From NCBI RefSeq assembly GCF_030068475.1, contig NZ_JAQOSP010000116.1, forward strand, positions 124,001 to 188,000: a stretch of DNA of 64,000 nt, in the 5' to 3' direction. Below the pieces are notes generated by a model, which saw only the letters and a program-made list of their open reading frames with translations, searched no databases and was not told where the DNA came from. A program made the position numbers and the translations under genes. This document shows positions 33,015-42,005 of the stretch, piece by piece. Origin of the DNA: Roseofilum acuticapitatum BLCC-M154 (GTDB lineage: Bacteria > Cyanobacteriota > Cyanobacteriia > Cyanobacteriales > Desertifilaceae). How positions within the stretch are numbered: position 1 is the first letter of the stretch; every line of letters begins with the position of its first letter.

Positions 33015-35543
33015 ATGACTAAGGAACCATTGGAAAAAACTCAGCACCGTTGGTCTGAGGAAAATACGGGAACCGATCCGGTGTTGGCACTGGGGTTGAT
33101 GATGTTTCTGATTATAGTGGGCGATCGCCTCTGGTTGGCGATCGATCGCCGGGTTCCTGCTTGGGATCAGGCCGATTATCTCAACTGGGTCTTAGAATAT
33201 CAGCGTATCCTGGACACTGCCCAACCTTTTTCCGGCGACTGGTGGCATCAGTTTTGGCTCCTCTCTCCGAAAATTCCGCCCCTGGTTTATGTCACTACAG
33301 TTCCCTTTGTCCAGATCTTTGGCGCGGGGCCCGATACCTCAAGCCTGGTGATGCTGCTCTATAGCGCCATTCTCCTGGGTTCAGTTTATGGGTTGGGTCG
33401 CCTGCTGTTCAATGGCTATCTAGGATTGTGGGGCGCTCTCCTGTGTATGCTGCTACCTGGACTCTATCGCTATCGCCTGGATTTTCTCCTCGATTATCCC
33501 CTGACTGCGATGGTGACATGGAGCTTTTTCTGTCTCACTTTATGGCACTTTTCCCGGAAGTCACCGCGCTTACAACAGTGGGGAATGGCAGCACTGATGG
33601 GGGTTTCTGTGGGATTAGCCTTTCTGAGCAAACAAACGGCGCTGTTTTTTTTGTTCACTCCGATCGCCGTTTCCGGAATCACCAGCCTTTATCGGCGACA
33701 ATGGGAACGCCTCGGCCAATGGATTTTAGGCGGTATAATTGCTCTCACCCTCATCTATCCCTGGGTGCGTACCAACTGGTTACTGATGCTCACCTCTGGA
33801 AAACGAGCCACTGTAGACGCGGCGATCGCCGAAGGTGACCCCCCCCTGCATACCCTAGATGCTTGGCTCTATTACTGGAAAGACCTGCCAGAGTTGGTCT
33901 CCTGGCCCCTATTATGGATGGCGATCGTTGGTTTCATCGGGTTAGGGATTCAATTTTGTAGCTCCGAACAACGGCTAAATCCCAAACAGCATCCCAAAAC
34001 GGTTTGGATACTTCTCTTCCTAGTCGGGTCTTACTTCCTCTGTTCCCTCAACGTCAACAAAGATACTCGCTACATTCTCCCCTTTCTTCCCGTTCTCTCT
34101 CTCCTGCTCGCTTTCGGTTTAACTCAGTGGGATAAACTCAGTCGCAAATGGGGCCCGAAAATCCGTTGGGGAACCGTAGGATTAGCTGGTTTATTGATGT
34201 TCTTAAATCTCTATCCTTTGGGGGGGCAAATCTTCATTCAAGCATTGAGTCCCGGAGCGATGCATTATCCAGAATTGGGGTTACCCGCTCCCCATCCCAA
34301 AGTCATCGATGAAATTATTAAAACCGAACCCTATCTACGCTCGAATGTTGGGGTTTTGCCCTCCAAGCCAACCCTGAATCAGCATAATGTGAACTACTAT
34401 GGGCAATTGCGAAATGGACAGGTTTATGGTCGGCAAGTGGGAACCAATAGCGAACACATTGTACAAGATGGGCGATCGCTCCGTTGGTTTATCACCAAAA
34501 CCGGTCAACAAGGATTAAATCCCTCTGCTGAACGACAACAGTTAACCCAATTCATCGAAACCGGTGGCTTATTTAACCTGCATCGATCCTGGTCTCTCAA
34601 CGATGGCACTCAACTCAATCTCTATCACCAGCATACTCCCCCCGTGCAGGTGGTTCCCCTAGATCAACCCCAGTCTCAAGTCCAGCTCTATAACCTCTTT
34701 GTCTCCAGTCCCGTCCCTCCCGGAAGTCCTGTTCCCGTCACCTACCAATGGCGCGGCCCCTGGAAAGATCTACAATCGGGATTAGTCCTCATTAGTTGGA
34801 TTCGGGAAAGAGATGGTCAAATTGCCTGGATACAGGATCATGGCTTTGGGATGGGAAACCTCTACGCTCCGGAAAATCTCGATCCAGAGCAAGCGGTGGA
34901 AGTGAGCGAGTTAACCTCCATGCTCCCCCCTGCGAATATGGAACCGGGAAGTTATGTGTTAAAGGTGCAATATCTACCCAACCGAAATTGGGAGACTCCA
35001 GCGCAAGAAATTCCCATTCCTCCCATTCGCATCAGCTTATCTTTAGACGCTCCCATTCAACCCGCTTTAGAGTTAGATTTATCCACCCAGTTTCGCCAGT
35101 TTGCAGCCACCCTATCCCAGGGCCCGCCTGCCCTAGAACATATTTTCGCCGAAGTCGGCCGCATTAACCAATACGATCCCACTCAAGACTATTTACTGCA
35201 AGTCGATCGCACCTTGAGTTATAGACTACAGCAAGATCCGAACCGGGTAGACTGGCTCTATGGCTTGGTGTTATCGCGGGTATTGCGCCAAAATGTGCCG
35301 GGGGCGATCGCCGCATTAGATCCCCTCACCACCCTAGAGCCAAACAGCCCCTATCCCTACGCTTATTTAGCCGTAGTCTATCTGTATGACTGGAAACCTC
35401 AAAAAGCGCAAAACGTCCTCGAAACTGCCCTACAGCTCAAACCAGACGAGCCAGAACTGCAAGCCTTACAAGCCGTTTCTTGGGCTATGCAAGGCCGCTT
35501 CTTCAAAGCTTGGCAACTGGCGCAAAGCCTGGATTTAATTTAA
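33015..35543 (+). CDS. GT39/PMT-type membrane glycosyltransferase with TPR C-terminus
   Basis: An 842-residue membrane protein. About ten hydrophobic helices occupy residues 24-410; the first periplasmic loop starts with RRVPAWDQADYLNWV, whose Asp fits the catalytic acid of GT-C enzymes such as ArnT. A soluble domain follows (410-680), and residues about 745-840 hold TPR-like helices (AYLAVVYLYDWKPQKAQNVL). Such enzymes move sugars from a lipid carrier onto lipid or protein at the outer face of the membrane; acceptor unknown. Rich in HIP1 sites, so a native gene. Confidence 0.84.
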   Translation: MTKEPLEKTQHRWSEENTGTDPVLALGLMMFLIIVGDRLWLAIDRRVPAWDQADYLNWVLEYQRILDTAQPFSGDWWHQFWLLSPKIPPLVYVTTVPFVQIFGAGPDTSSLVMLLYSAILLGSVYGLGRLLFNGYLGLWGALLCMLLPGLYRYRLDFLLDYPLTAMVTWSFFCLTLWHFSRKSPRLQQWGMAALMGVSVGLAFLSKQTALFFLFTPIAVSGITSLYRRQWERLGQWILGGIIALTLIYPWVRTNWLLMLTSGKRATVDAAIAEGDPPLHTLDAWLYYWKDLPELVSWPLLWMAIVGFIGLGIQFCSSEQRLNPKQHPKTVWILLFLVGSYFLCSLNVNKDTRYILPFLPVLSLLLAFGLTQWDKLSRKWGPKIRWGTVGLAGLLMFLNLYPLGGQIFIQALSPGAMHYPELGLPAPHPKVIDEIIKTEPYLRSNVGVLPSKPTLNQHNVNYYGQLRNGQVYGRQVGTNSEHIVQDGRSLRWFITKTGQQGLNPSAERQQLTQFIETGGLFNLHRSWSLNDGTQLNLYHQHTPPVQVVPLDQPQSQVQLYNLFVSSPVPPGSPVPVTYQWRGPWKDLQSGLVLISWIRERDGQIAWIQDHGFGMGNLYAPENLDPEQAVEVSELTSMLPPANMEPGSYVLKVQYLPNRNWETPAQEIPIPPIRISLSLDAPIQPALELDLSTQFRQFAATLSQGPPALEHIFAEVGRINQYDPTQDYLLQVDRTLSYRLQQDPNRVDWLYGLVLSRVLRQNVPGAIAALDPLTTLEPNSPYPYAYLAVVYLYDWKPQKAQNVLETALQLKPDEPELQALQAVSWAMQGRFFKAWQLAQSLDLI

Positions 35544-35564
35544 GAGAGTTCTACTCGTTTAATT

Positions 35565-36359
35565 ATGCTGAGTCCATTATCTGCTACAACGTTAGTATCC
35601 CTTGCTGTTGAAGAACGGAAATCACTAATTTTGCATCATGCTTCATTGATTGATGTGACCCATATTACCGATGAAGATTTACATCGGCCATACCAATATG
35701 GAAAAATCATTTCCTCAATAGCACCGGATTACTTTGAATACCAACTTGAACAAGATCGGCAAAATGGAACCCTTTTAGAATTGGACAAACAAGATCAGTG
35801 GATTTCTAGCAAAACCAACCCATTTGCTGATAGGTTTATTGAGTGGATAAAAGAAGATTTTCACAACAAAAATCTCCTGTTAGAATCCAACCCTAAACCT
35901 AAAAATCTTTTTGAGCTATGTGGGGCAAAATTACTAATGACCAGTAACTCAGTAACCAGAAGTCTAAGTACAAAGATGGGTACGCTTTGGGAAGATATAG
36001 CTGATATTAGTCCTTATGTCATTATTCCTGAGATTCAATTTGGAATTAAAATCAAGGGAATCGATCTGGTTATCTTATTACAAGATAAAATTGTGTTTGC
36101 ACAAATCAAGACCTTAAAAGGAACATTGACCGGTTCGCAACGCAGTAGAGCCAAAAAGGAATTAGAGATTCATGAAAATCCAGTTTTTATATCAGCTTTT
36201 GATTTAGGAGAATGGACGTTTAATGATGGCCAGATTCCCCGTTTTGCAGGCAAAGAGTTTTGGGATATGATTTACATTAATTATGATATCCTAGAGGAGA
36301 GAGTAAGACAGATGTTACTCAAAATCGATCGGGCTTTTGCAAAACTTGCAGCTCAATAG
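35565..36359 (+). CDS. Probable type II restriction endonuclease
   Basis: A 264-residue protein with a PD-(D/E)XK-type core: Glu143 in LWEDIA, Asp167 in KGIDLVILL and the strand FAQIKTLKG with Gln180-x-Lys182 in the place of E-x-K. It is directly convergent with a DNA cytosine-5 methyltransferase (stops six bases apart), which is the main reason for calling it a restriction enzyme. The recognition site cannot be read from sequence. No HIP1 octamer lies in the pair. Confidence 0.68.
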   Translation: MLSPLSATTLVSLAVEERKSLILHHASLIDVTHITDEDLHRPYQYGKIISSIAPDYFEYQLEQDRQNGTLLELDKQDQWISSKTNPFADRFIEWIKEDFHNKNLLLESNPKPKNLFELCGAKLLMTSNSVTRSLSTKMGTLWEDIADISPYVIIPEIQFGIKIKGIDLVILLQDKIVFAQIKTLKGTLTGSQRSRAKKELEIHENPVFISAFDLGEWTFNDGQIPRFAGKEFWDMIYINYDILEERVRQMLLKIDRAFAKLAAQ

Positions 36360-36365
36360 ACAAAA

Positions 36366-37538
36366 TCAAGAAAATAGAGAAAGTTGTTCAGCAATGGGTT
36401 GACCTCTTTGTTGATTTCCTTGGATTAAGTTGAAAAGATAAACACCAATTTCTTTCGAGAGTAAAACTGGTACAGCATTGCCAATCTGTTTATATTTAGA
36501 AAGAGTGGAACCAGAGAAAATCCAATCATCAGGAAACGTTTGCAGTTTCGCCGATTCACGAACTGTTAAACAACGCAGTTCGACGGGATGACACATATCT
36601 GTAGCTTTTTGATTGGGACTGGTTGTTATAGTAGGAGAAGGCTTATCCCAAGATAATCTTCTATAAAAACCGACTTTTCCCCCTCCTGAATGATAAGCAC
36701 CTCCCATCGCTTCTTGTTTTAAGTCTTCTGGTAGAGCTTTCCAATTTTGTCCAGCGTTCAATAGTTTTAAATACTTGAGGCGATTTTCTGAATAGGGTAT
36801 AAACTCTGGTTCTGAATCTACCAACCCTTTTAAACCCTCTCTTAAAGTACGCCATTTTGGTAATTTTTGCCCATTTTTGGAATATTTTGGTAGAGGAAAA
36901 GTCACAGATTCAGAATCTCTCGAACCCATGAAGATGACACGCTGTCTGGTTTGTGGAACACCATAATCTGCTGCTTCTAAGGTATTATAAATAACCTGAT
37001 AACCTATATTCTTCATTTCTGATAGTATCACCTGCAAAGCTGCTCCCTTCATTTCATCTTTCCCTAAAGGAGGATAATCTTTACCTCGTTGATTAATTGG
37101 TCGGTGACGTAGAGGAGCAGAAAGTAAACCCTTAACATTTTCCATTAAGAAAAAACGAGGTTGTACTTCTTTGACAATCCGAATAAAATCCATGAATAAA
37201 CTACCACGAGGGTCTAGTACAGAACCTCTTTTTCCTGCCGTACTAAAGGGTTGACAAGGCGGCCCACCGGTGACTAAATCTACTTCACCCGGTTGTAAAG
37301 GACGACCTAAACCTAAAACTCTGCCTCCTTCCTCAAGTAATTCTTGGGCCGTCACTTGTTCTATTTCTCTGGGAATAGCACTGTTTTTAAGAAAAGGTCT
37401 ATTCAGAGCAATGGTCTTGACCGCATTCAGATCTTTCTCGACTACACTGACTGTGATAAAACCAGCTTGCTCTAGACCTAAATCTAGTCCATAGGCTCCA
37501 GTAAATAAGGAAATAGAAATAGGTTGATGATTGATCAT
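36366..37538 (-). CDS. DNA (cytosine-5-)-methyltransferase
   Basis: A 390-residue C5 methylase. Motif I SLFTGAYGLDLGLEQAGF (10-27), motif IV GGPPCQPFS with catalytic Cys95, motif VI MENVKG (132-137), motif VIII QTRQRVIF, and motifs IX/X with KYKQIGNAVPVLLSKEIG are present. The target-recognition region lies between VIII and IX and is of moderate length. It modifies the site cut by the neighbouring endonuclease in the proposed type II system. Intact. Confidence 0.92.
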   Translation of the reverse strand: MINHQPISISLFTGAYGLDLGLEQAGFITVSVVEKDLNAVKTIALNRPFLKNSAIPREIEQVTAQELLEEGGRVLGLGRPLQPGEVDLVTGGPPCQPFSTAGKRGSVLDPRGSLFMDFIRIVKEVQPRFFLMENVKGLLSAPLRHRPINQRGKDYPPLGKDEMKGAALQVILSEMKNIGYQVIYNTLEAADYGVPQTRQRVIFMGSRDSESVTFPLPKYSKNGQKLPKWRTLREGLKGLVDSEPEFIPYSENRLKYLKLLNAGQNWKALPEDLKQEAMGGAYHSGGGKVGFYRRLSWDKPSPTITTSPNQKATDMCHPVELRCLTVRESAKLQTFPDDWIFSGSTLSKYKQIGNAVPVLLSKEIGVYLFNLIQGNQQRGQPIAEQLSLFS

Positions 37539-37565
37539 TTTTATGAATCATAATAGCGAGTAGAA

Positions 37566-38636
37566 TCAGTAGCGCAAATTCCGGCCCAAGGTGGGAATAT
37601 ACACCCCCGGATCTTCTGCAACCCAACCCACGGCAGAGCGATAGCGCATTTCAAAATGAAGGTGGGGAATGGAAAACTGGGGATTACCAGTAGTTCCTAC
37701 GGTTCCGAGTAAGTCTCCTTGACGGATGGTTTGACCGGGGGTAACTTCAATGGTTTGCAGATGAGCGTAACGGGTTTGTCGTCCCCCAGGATGGTTGATG
37801 ACCACGAGTTGACCATAGGAGTCGCGATCGCCTGCATAAGCGACTATACCATCTCCCACTGCCGAAACGGGAGTCCCAATCGCAGCACGAATATCAACTC
37901 CGCTACTAAATTCTCGCTTAGAGGTCTGTGGATTTAAATACCAACCATACCCTTTGAGTAAGGGGGAAATCTCCGGCAGGGGATAGGCCGAGAGCTGGGT
38001 TTGAATTTCCCTAGAGGGCCGACCAGGAGACCAGTTTACCCCCGGAACAAATACCATTTCTGGATTTTGCTGACATCCATTCACCTCAAAGAGGGCATCA
38101 ACGGGTACTCGGTAAGCTTCGGCTACATCGCGCCAAGTTTTACCCTCTGGAATCCGTACTAATACCCCATCATAGGGAGGAATGACAATTTGTGTACCAA
38201 TTGGAGCTTCTCCATTGCGTAAGGAACGATTGAGACCCATTAAAGTTGCAGGCATTAATTGATATTTGGCGGCTATCTGGGTTAAGGTTTCTCCGGGGGC
38301 GATGGTGTGATAAATAAATCGATCTATGGCCGGCTCTTGCGGACAAAGTTGCTCTGGGTTGGGTCGTAAGGGAATGAAAGATGGCTCATCTGTAGGGGTT
38401 TGGGCGAGGCTAGGGGAAGTCCATAGAAATGATAATATTAAACACACTCCAGGGATTGAGATCCCCCTACATTCCCCTTGAGAAGGGGGACTTCCATGAC
38501 TCTCCCCCCTTTCTAAAGGACTTCCATGACTCTCCCCCCTTTCTAAAGGACTTCCGTGACTCTCCCCCCTTTCTAAGGGGGGCTGGGGGGGATCGTTTCG
38601 GGACACCAACTGCTGTATCAAGTTCCACATAATCAA
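37566..38636 (-). CDS. LysM and M23 peptidase protein with repeat-expanded N-terminus
   Basis: A 356-residue envelope peptidase. Two LysM-like domains (IYHTIAPGETLTQIAAKYQ and IPEGKTWRDVAEAYRVPVDA) bind peptidoglycan. The C-terminal M23 domain has FSSGVDIRA (Asp as metal ligand; the usual His before it is Ser) and PHLHFEMR (HxH). The hydrophobic signal segment ISIPGVCLILSFLWTSPSLA begins only near residue 58, because residues about 16-57 are encoded by a 30-bp DNA repeat (PLERGESHGS three times). Secretion through such an extended signal is doubtful unless translation starts internally. Confidence 0.85.
   Translation of the reverse strand: MIMWNLIQQLVSRNDPPQPPLERGESHGSPLERGESHGSPLERGESHGSPPSQGECRGISIPGVCLILSFLWTSPSLAQTPTDEPSFIPLRPNPEQLCPQEPAIDRFIYHTIAPGETLTQIAAKYQLMPATLMGLNRSLRNGEAPIGTQIVIPPYDGVLVRIPEGKTWRDVAEAYRVPVDALFEVNGCQQNPEMVFVPGVNWSPGRPSREIQTQLSAYPLPEISPLLKGYGWYLNPQTSKREFSSGVDIRAAIGTPVSAVGDGIVAYAGDRDSYGQLVVINHPGGRQTRYAHLQTIEVTPGQTIRQGDLLGTVGTTGNPQFSIPHLHFEMRYRSAVGWVAEDPGVYIPTLGRNLRY
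38491..38580. repeat. Three 30-bp tandem repeats in coding sequence
   Basis: Three units starting CTTCCATGACTCTCCCCCCT; the first two are identical and the third differs at a few bases. Each is exactly ten codons, so the frame is kept. The flanks (CCCCTTGAGAAGGGGG and TAAGGGGGGCTGGGG) look like a C-rich intergenic cyanobacterial repeat. Confidence 0.85.
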
Positions 38637-38645
38637 GAAGAGATA

Positions 38646-40364
38646 TTAATTCGCTTTGGCTTGCTTTTTCGCCTTTTGTTTCGCCTTGTGCTTCTCTCGT
38701 TTCGCCGCCGCTTTTTCCGCCTTAGCTTTAGCAATAGCGGCTAATTGTTCCTGGTCTTTTTCTTCGGCAATTTTATCGAGATAATAATGGTAGTTGCCCA
38801 GATAAACTTTAAATTCACCGTCCCGAACCTCCACAATTTTATTAGCGACTTGGGAGATAAAATAACGGTCGTGGGAGACAATAATCGCTGTGCCATCATA
38901 ATGTTGTAGGGCTTCTTCCAACATTTCTTTGGCGGGAATATCTAAATGGTTGGTCGGTTCATCTAAGATTAAGAGATTAGCCGGTTGTAATAACATTTTG
39001 GCTAGGGCTAACCGGGCTTTTTCTCCTCCACTGAGGGCTTCGACTTTTTTATAAACCGTATCCCCACTGAATAAGAAGCGTCCTAACAGGGTTCGGACTT
39101 CCTCATTTTTCCAATCGGGGACTTCATCATGAATGGTATCCATGACGGTTTTATCGAGGTCTAAGGCTTCCGCTTGGTTTTGTTCAAAATAACCGGGTAT
39201 GACGTTATGTTTTCCTAGGCTGACGCTGCCTTCGATGGGATGTTCCCAGCCCATCATTAATCGCAGGAGGGTGGATTTTCCGCACCCGTTGGGGCCTAAA
39301 ATGGCGATGCGATCGCCCCGTTCAATCCCCAGAGATGCCCCCAGAAACAGGATTTTCTCATCATACAAGTAGGTTAAATCCTGGATATTCACCACATCTC
39401 GACCACTGCGCGGGGAAGCAGGAAAGCGAAAATGTAGGGTTTTTAAGTCACTGACAGGGGCTTCGATGCGTTCAATTTTATCAAGCTGCTTCTCCCGGCT
39501 TTTGGCTTGGGTGCTGCGGGTGGCACTGGCGCGAAAGCGTTCGATATAGGCTTGTTGTTTTTCCAGTTCCTTTTGTTGATTTTCGTAGGCACTGAGTTGG
39601 GCAACTTTTTGTTCGGCTTTTTGTTGCAGATAGGCGGAATAGTTGCCGAGATAGGTTGTCGAGACTCCCCGCTCGGTTTCCACAATTTGGGTACAGAGGC
39701 GATCGAGAAATTCCCGGTCATGGGAGACGATCACCATAGGAAGGGTTGAGTTTTTGAGATAGTTTTCTAACCATTCAATGGTTTCTAAATCTAAATGGTT
39801 GGTTGGCTCATCGAGGAGGAGCAGATCGGGCGATTGTAGCAAGATTTTACCCAATTGAATCCGCATTTGCCAGCCTCCAGAAAAGGCGCTGACGAGGCGA
39901 TCGCCGTCATCAGGGGCAAACCCCATTTCTGGTAACATCTTCTCGATCTGCGCGTCTAATCCATAGCCATTCAGAGCCTCAAAGTGCCGTTGCTCTTTAT
40001 CCAGTTTATGGATGAGGATCTCCAGCTCGTCTGGGGTAGCGGTTTGCATCTGATGCTGAATATCGGCGATCGCATGATGAACAGCATTCGCCTTATGGAA
40101 CACCTTCCAAAACTCTTCCCGCACCGTATCCCCCGGCTCCACATCAAATTCCTGGGTCAAATAGGCGATTTGTAAATTCCCCGGCCGGATCACCTCCCCA
40201 GAAGTCGGCTCAATTTCCCCCGCAATAATCTTGAGCTGGGTCGATTTTCCGGCCCCATTCACCCCCACCAAACCCACGCGATCGCCCGGTTTCACTTCCC
40301 AGTTGATATCATTTAGCACTTGGCCAGTCGAATAGATTTTGCTGATATGCTCTAATCGCAGCAT
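38646..40364 (-). CDS. ABC-F family ATPase
   Basis: A 572-residue soluble protein with two ABC domains and no membrane part, the layout of ABC-F translation factors. Walker A sites are GVNGAGKST and GPNGCGKST; signatures are FSGGWQMR and LSGGEKARLALAK; both Walker B end in LLDEPTNHLD/LILDEPTNHLD. The linker between the domains is helical and charged, as in EttA/Uup-type proteins, and the C-terminus is Lys/Ala-rich. It probably acts on the ribosome. The GGAGG site before 40364 fixes the start; the longer frame has no such site. Confidence 0.9.
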   Translation of the reverse strand: MLRLEHISKIYSTGQVLNDINWEVKPGDRVGLVGVNGAGKSTQLKIIAGEIEPTSGEVIRPGNLQIAYLTQEFDVEPGDTVREEFWKVFHKANAVHHAIADIQHQMQTATPDELEILIHKLDKEQRHFEALNGYGLDAQIEKMLPEMGFAPDDGDRLVSAFSGGWQMRIQLGKILLQSPDLLLLDEPTNHLDLETIEWLENYLKNSTLPMVIVSHDREFLDRLCTQIVETERGVSTTYLGNYSAYLQQKAEQKVAQLSAYENQQKELEKQQAYIERFRASATRSTQAKSREKQLDKIERIEAPVSDLKTLHFRFPASPRSGRDVVNIQDLTYLYDEKILFLGASLGIERGDRIAILGPNGCGKSTLLRLMMGWEHPIEGSVSLGKHNVIPGYFEQNQAEALDLDKTVMDTIHDEVPDWKNEEVRTLLGRFLFSGDTVYKKVEALSGGEKARLALAKMLLQPANLLILDEPTNHLDIPAKEMLEEALQHYDGTAIIVSHDRYFISQVANKIVEVRDGEFKVYLGNYHYYLDKIAEEKDQEQLAAIAKAKAEKAAAKREKHKAKQKAKKQAKAN

Positions 40365-40664
40365 TAAAACCTCCAAGGGCAGGGTAACAGTCAAGATTTA
40401 GGGGGGGAATGAGTCGATGGGCCTCCGGTTTTGTCTTAGAATCACAGAACATTACCGTTAGCGTTCATCAGGGGTTTATAATTCTTAACCATTATATCTG
40501 TTTCAGTCCCCTAATCCTGATTTTCCCTAGATTTCTCGGTTAAAGGTGTTCTTTCACACCCAAGAAGTGTAAACTGATCTCACTGAAACTCGAATGCAAG
40601 GTCTCAAGTATTGAGTCCTGACCTAAATCATCATTCATTCTGGCGGCTCTGTTTAAACCCAGCT

Positions 40665-40961
40665 ATGGCTACATCCTCTAACTCAACTCCCCCCATCCTA
40701 TCCAACGAATCGAGATCTTTAAACCCTACTACTCAAATTGCCCTGTATCTTAAAGACTCTCCCCAAAGTCAGCCCCTCTCCACCTTCATCGAAGTCAGTC
40801 GCATTCCCATGATGGGGGAATTCATCGAAATCGGAGGCACACTTTATCGGGTTTTTCTCGTTTGTCACCAACCCGAATCCCAAGAGAGTATCGCCTCCAT
40901 CGCCGCAGTCAAAACCCCTTGGGAATCCTGCCAAAGTTTAATTGAGACCCAAAGTATATAA
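40665..40961 (+). CDS. Hypothetical 98-residue protein
   Basis: Unrecognised small protein. It holds a compact core (IALYLKDSPQ, then STFIEVSRIPMMGEFIEIGG and LYRVFLVCH) after a Ser/Pro/Asn-rich N-terminus. A TTG at 40611 would extend it by 18 residues; the ATG at 40665 is preferred. No signal peptide. It lies divergent from the ABC-F gene. Confidence 0.5.
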   Translation: MATSSNSTPPILSNESRSLNPTTQIALYLKDSPQSQPLSTFIEVSRIPMMGEFIEIGGTLYRVFLVCHQPESQESIASIAAVKTPWESCQSLIETQSI

Positions 40962-40970
40962 CCCGTCTAA

Positions 40971-41008
40971 CAATTAACAATTAACAATTAACAATTAACA
41001 ATTAACAA
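40971..41008. repeat. Heptamer repeat AATTAAC, about five copies
   Basis: Five AATTAAC units begin about 10 bp after the stop of the hypothetical gene at 40665-40961. Confidence 0.85.
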
Positions 41009-41016
41009 TGAGTCCA

Positions 41017-41041
41017 GTAGGGTGGGCACTGCCCACCTTAC
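41017..41041. repeat. Short hairpin GGTGGGC/GCCCACC
   Basis: A stem of seven strong pairs (loop ACT), extending to about eleven with G-U pairing. A looser relative of this GTAGGGTGGGC motif is at 18393-18455. It could act as a terminator of the upstream gene but no T-run follows. Confidence 0.5.
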
Positions 41042-41097
41042 GAATTTAGCGATCGCAGTGTGATACAATCGTCACAGAGTATTTCTACGCTACAACT

Positions 41098-41577
41098 ATG
41101 ATCGGGAAAACCTGGAAAACTTGGGGATTGAGTGCCATTGTATTGGTGTTAGCGCCCAGTGCGATCGCCCAAAATACCAACCCTTTGCAGCAACTGCAAA
41201 CGACTGGGAACTGTTATGAGTGCGATTTGAAGCGGGTTGATTTACAAGGAGCCGATCTCAGATTAGCCGATTTAAGGCGAGCCGATCTCAGGAGAGCGAA
41301 TTTAAGAGGCGCGAACTTAGCCGGAGCTGATCTTGATGGCGCAAATCTGGAAGGGACTAATCTGAGGGAAGCAAATTTGAATGCAGTCACCCTAAGAAAA
41401 GCCAATCTCAGAGAAGCTGATCTCAGAGACTCCAACATGACTACAGTAATTTTAACTGAAGCAGACTTAAGCGGAGCCAATCTCACTGGCGCTGTTGTTG
41501 ATGCCCTAAATGTTGATGAAGCCATCTTTTGCTTAACCGTCTTACCTTCCGGGAGGATTAGCCGAGAATGTCCTTAA
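41098..41577 (+). CDS. Exported pentapeptide-repeat protein
   Basis: A 159-residue protein. The N-terminal signal peptide GLSAIVLVLAPSAIAQ ends around residue 25. Residues about 44-143 are pentapeptide repeats of the A(D/N)LXX type (ADLRRADLRRANLRGANLAG and onward), which fold as a right-handed beta-helix. Two cysteines (NCYECDL) lie before the helix and two (FCLTVL, ECP) after it, so capping disulfides are possible. Role unknown; likely periplasmic or lumenal. Confidence 0.86.
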   Translation: MIGKTWKTWGLSAIVLVLAPSAIAQNTNPLQQLQTTGNCYECDLKRVDLQGADLRLADLRRADLRRANLRGANLAGADLDGANLEGTNLREANLNAVTLRKANLREADLRDSNMTTVILTEADLSGANLTGAVVDALNVDEAIFCLTVLPSGRISRECP

Positions 41578-41593
41578 GTTATATCACTACGAA

Positions 41594-41966
41594 GTTAAGA
41601 AGCGGGCAAGTCTCGCTCCCTAGCGAATTAAGTTAAGAAGCGGGCAAGATGCCCGCACTCCTGGAATCGGTTGATATTACTGGAGTGGGAGCATCTTGCT
41701 CCCTAGCGAATCAGATAAGAAGCGGGCAAGTCTCGCTCCCTAGCGAATCAGATAAGAAGCGGGCAAGTCTCGCTCCCTAGCGAATCAGATAAGAAGCGAG
41801 CAAGTCTGGCTCCCTAGCGAATCAGATAAGAAGCGAGCAAGTCTCGCTCCCTAGCGAATAAGTTAAGAAGCGGGCAAGTCTCGCTCCCTAGCGAATCAGA
41901 TAAGAAGCGAGCAAGTCTCGCTCCCTAGCGAATTAAGTTAAGAAGCGAGCAAGATGCTCGCACTCA
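41594..41966. repeat. 37-bp tandem array derived from repeat family B
   Basis: Units of about 37 bp with the core AAGAAGCGGGCAAGTCTCGC then CTCCCTAGCGAATCAGAT are repeated around eight times, with one longer unit (41632-41710) that keeps the original inner part of family B (GCGGGCAAGATGCCCGCACT and GGGAGCATCTTGCTCCC). It fills most of the 417-bp gap 41578-41994. No gene. Confidence 0.8.
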
Positions 41967-42005
41967 TTACTCATTACTCATTACTCATTACTCATTACTC
42001 ATTAC
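41964..42005. repeat. Heptamer repeat TCATTAC, six copies
   Basis: Six exact units. They overlap the stop codon and last codons of the ROK kinase gene (stop TAA at 41995-41997 on the minus strand lies in unit five). Confidence 0.9.

Noticed and set aside
41594-41966. The 37-bp array as a CRISPR
   Set aside because: There are no unique spacers between units, the repeats abut one another, and no cas genes are present.
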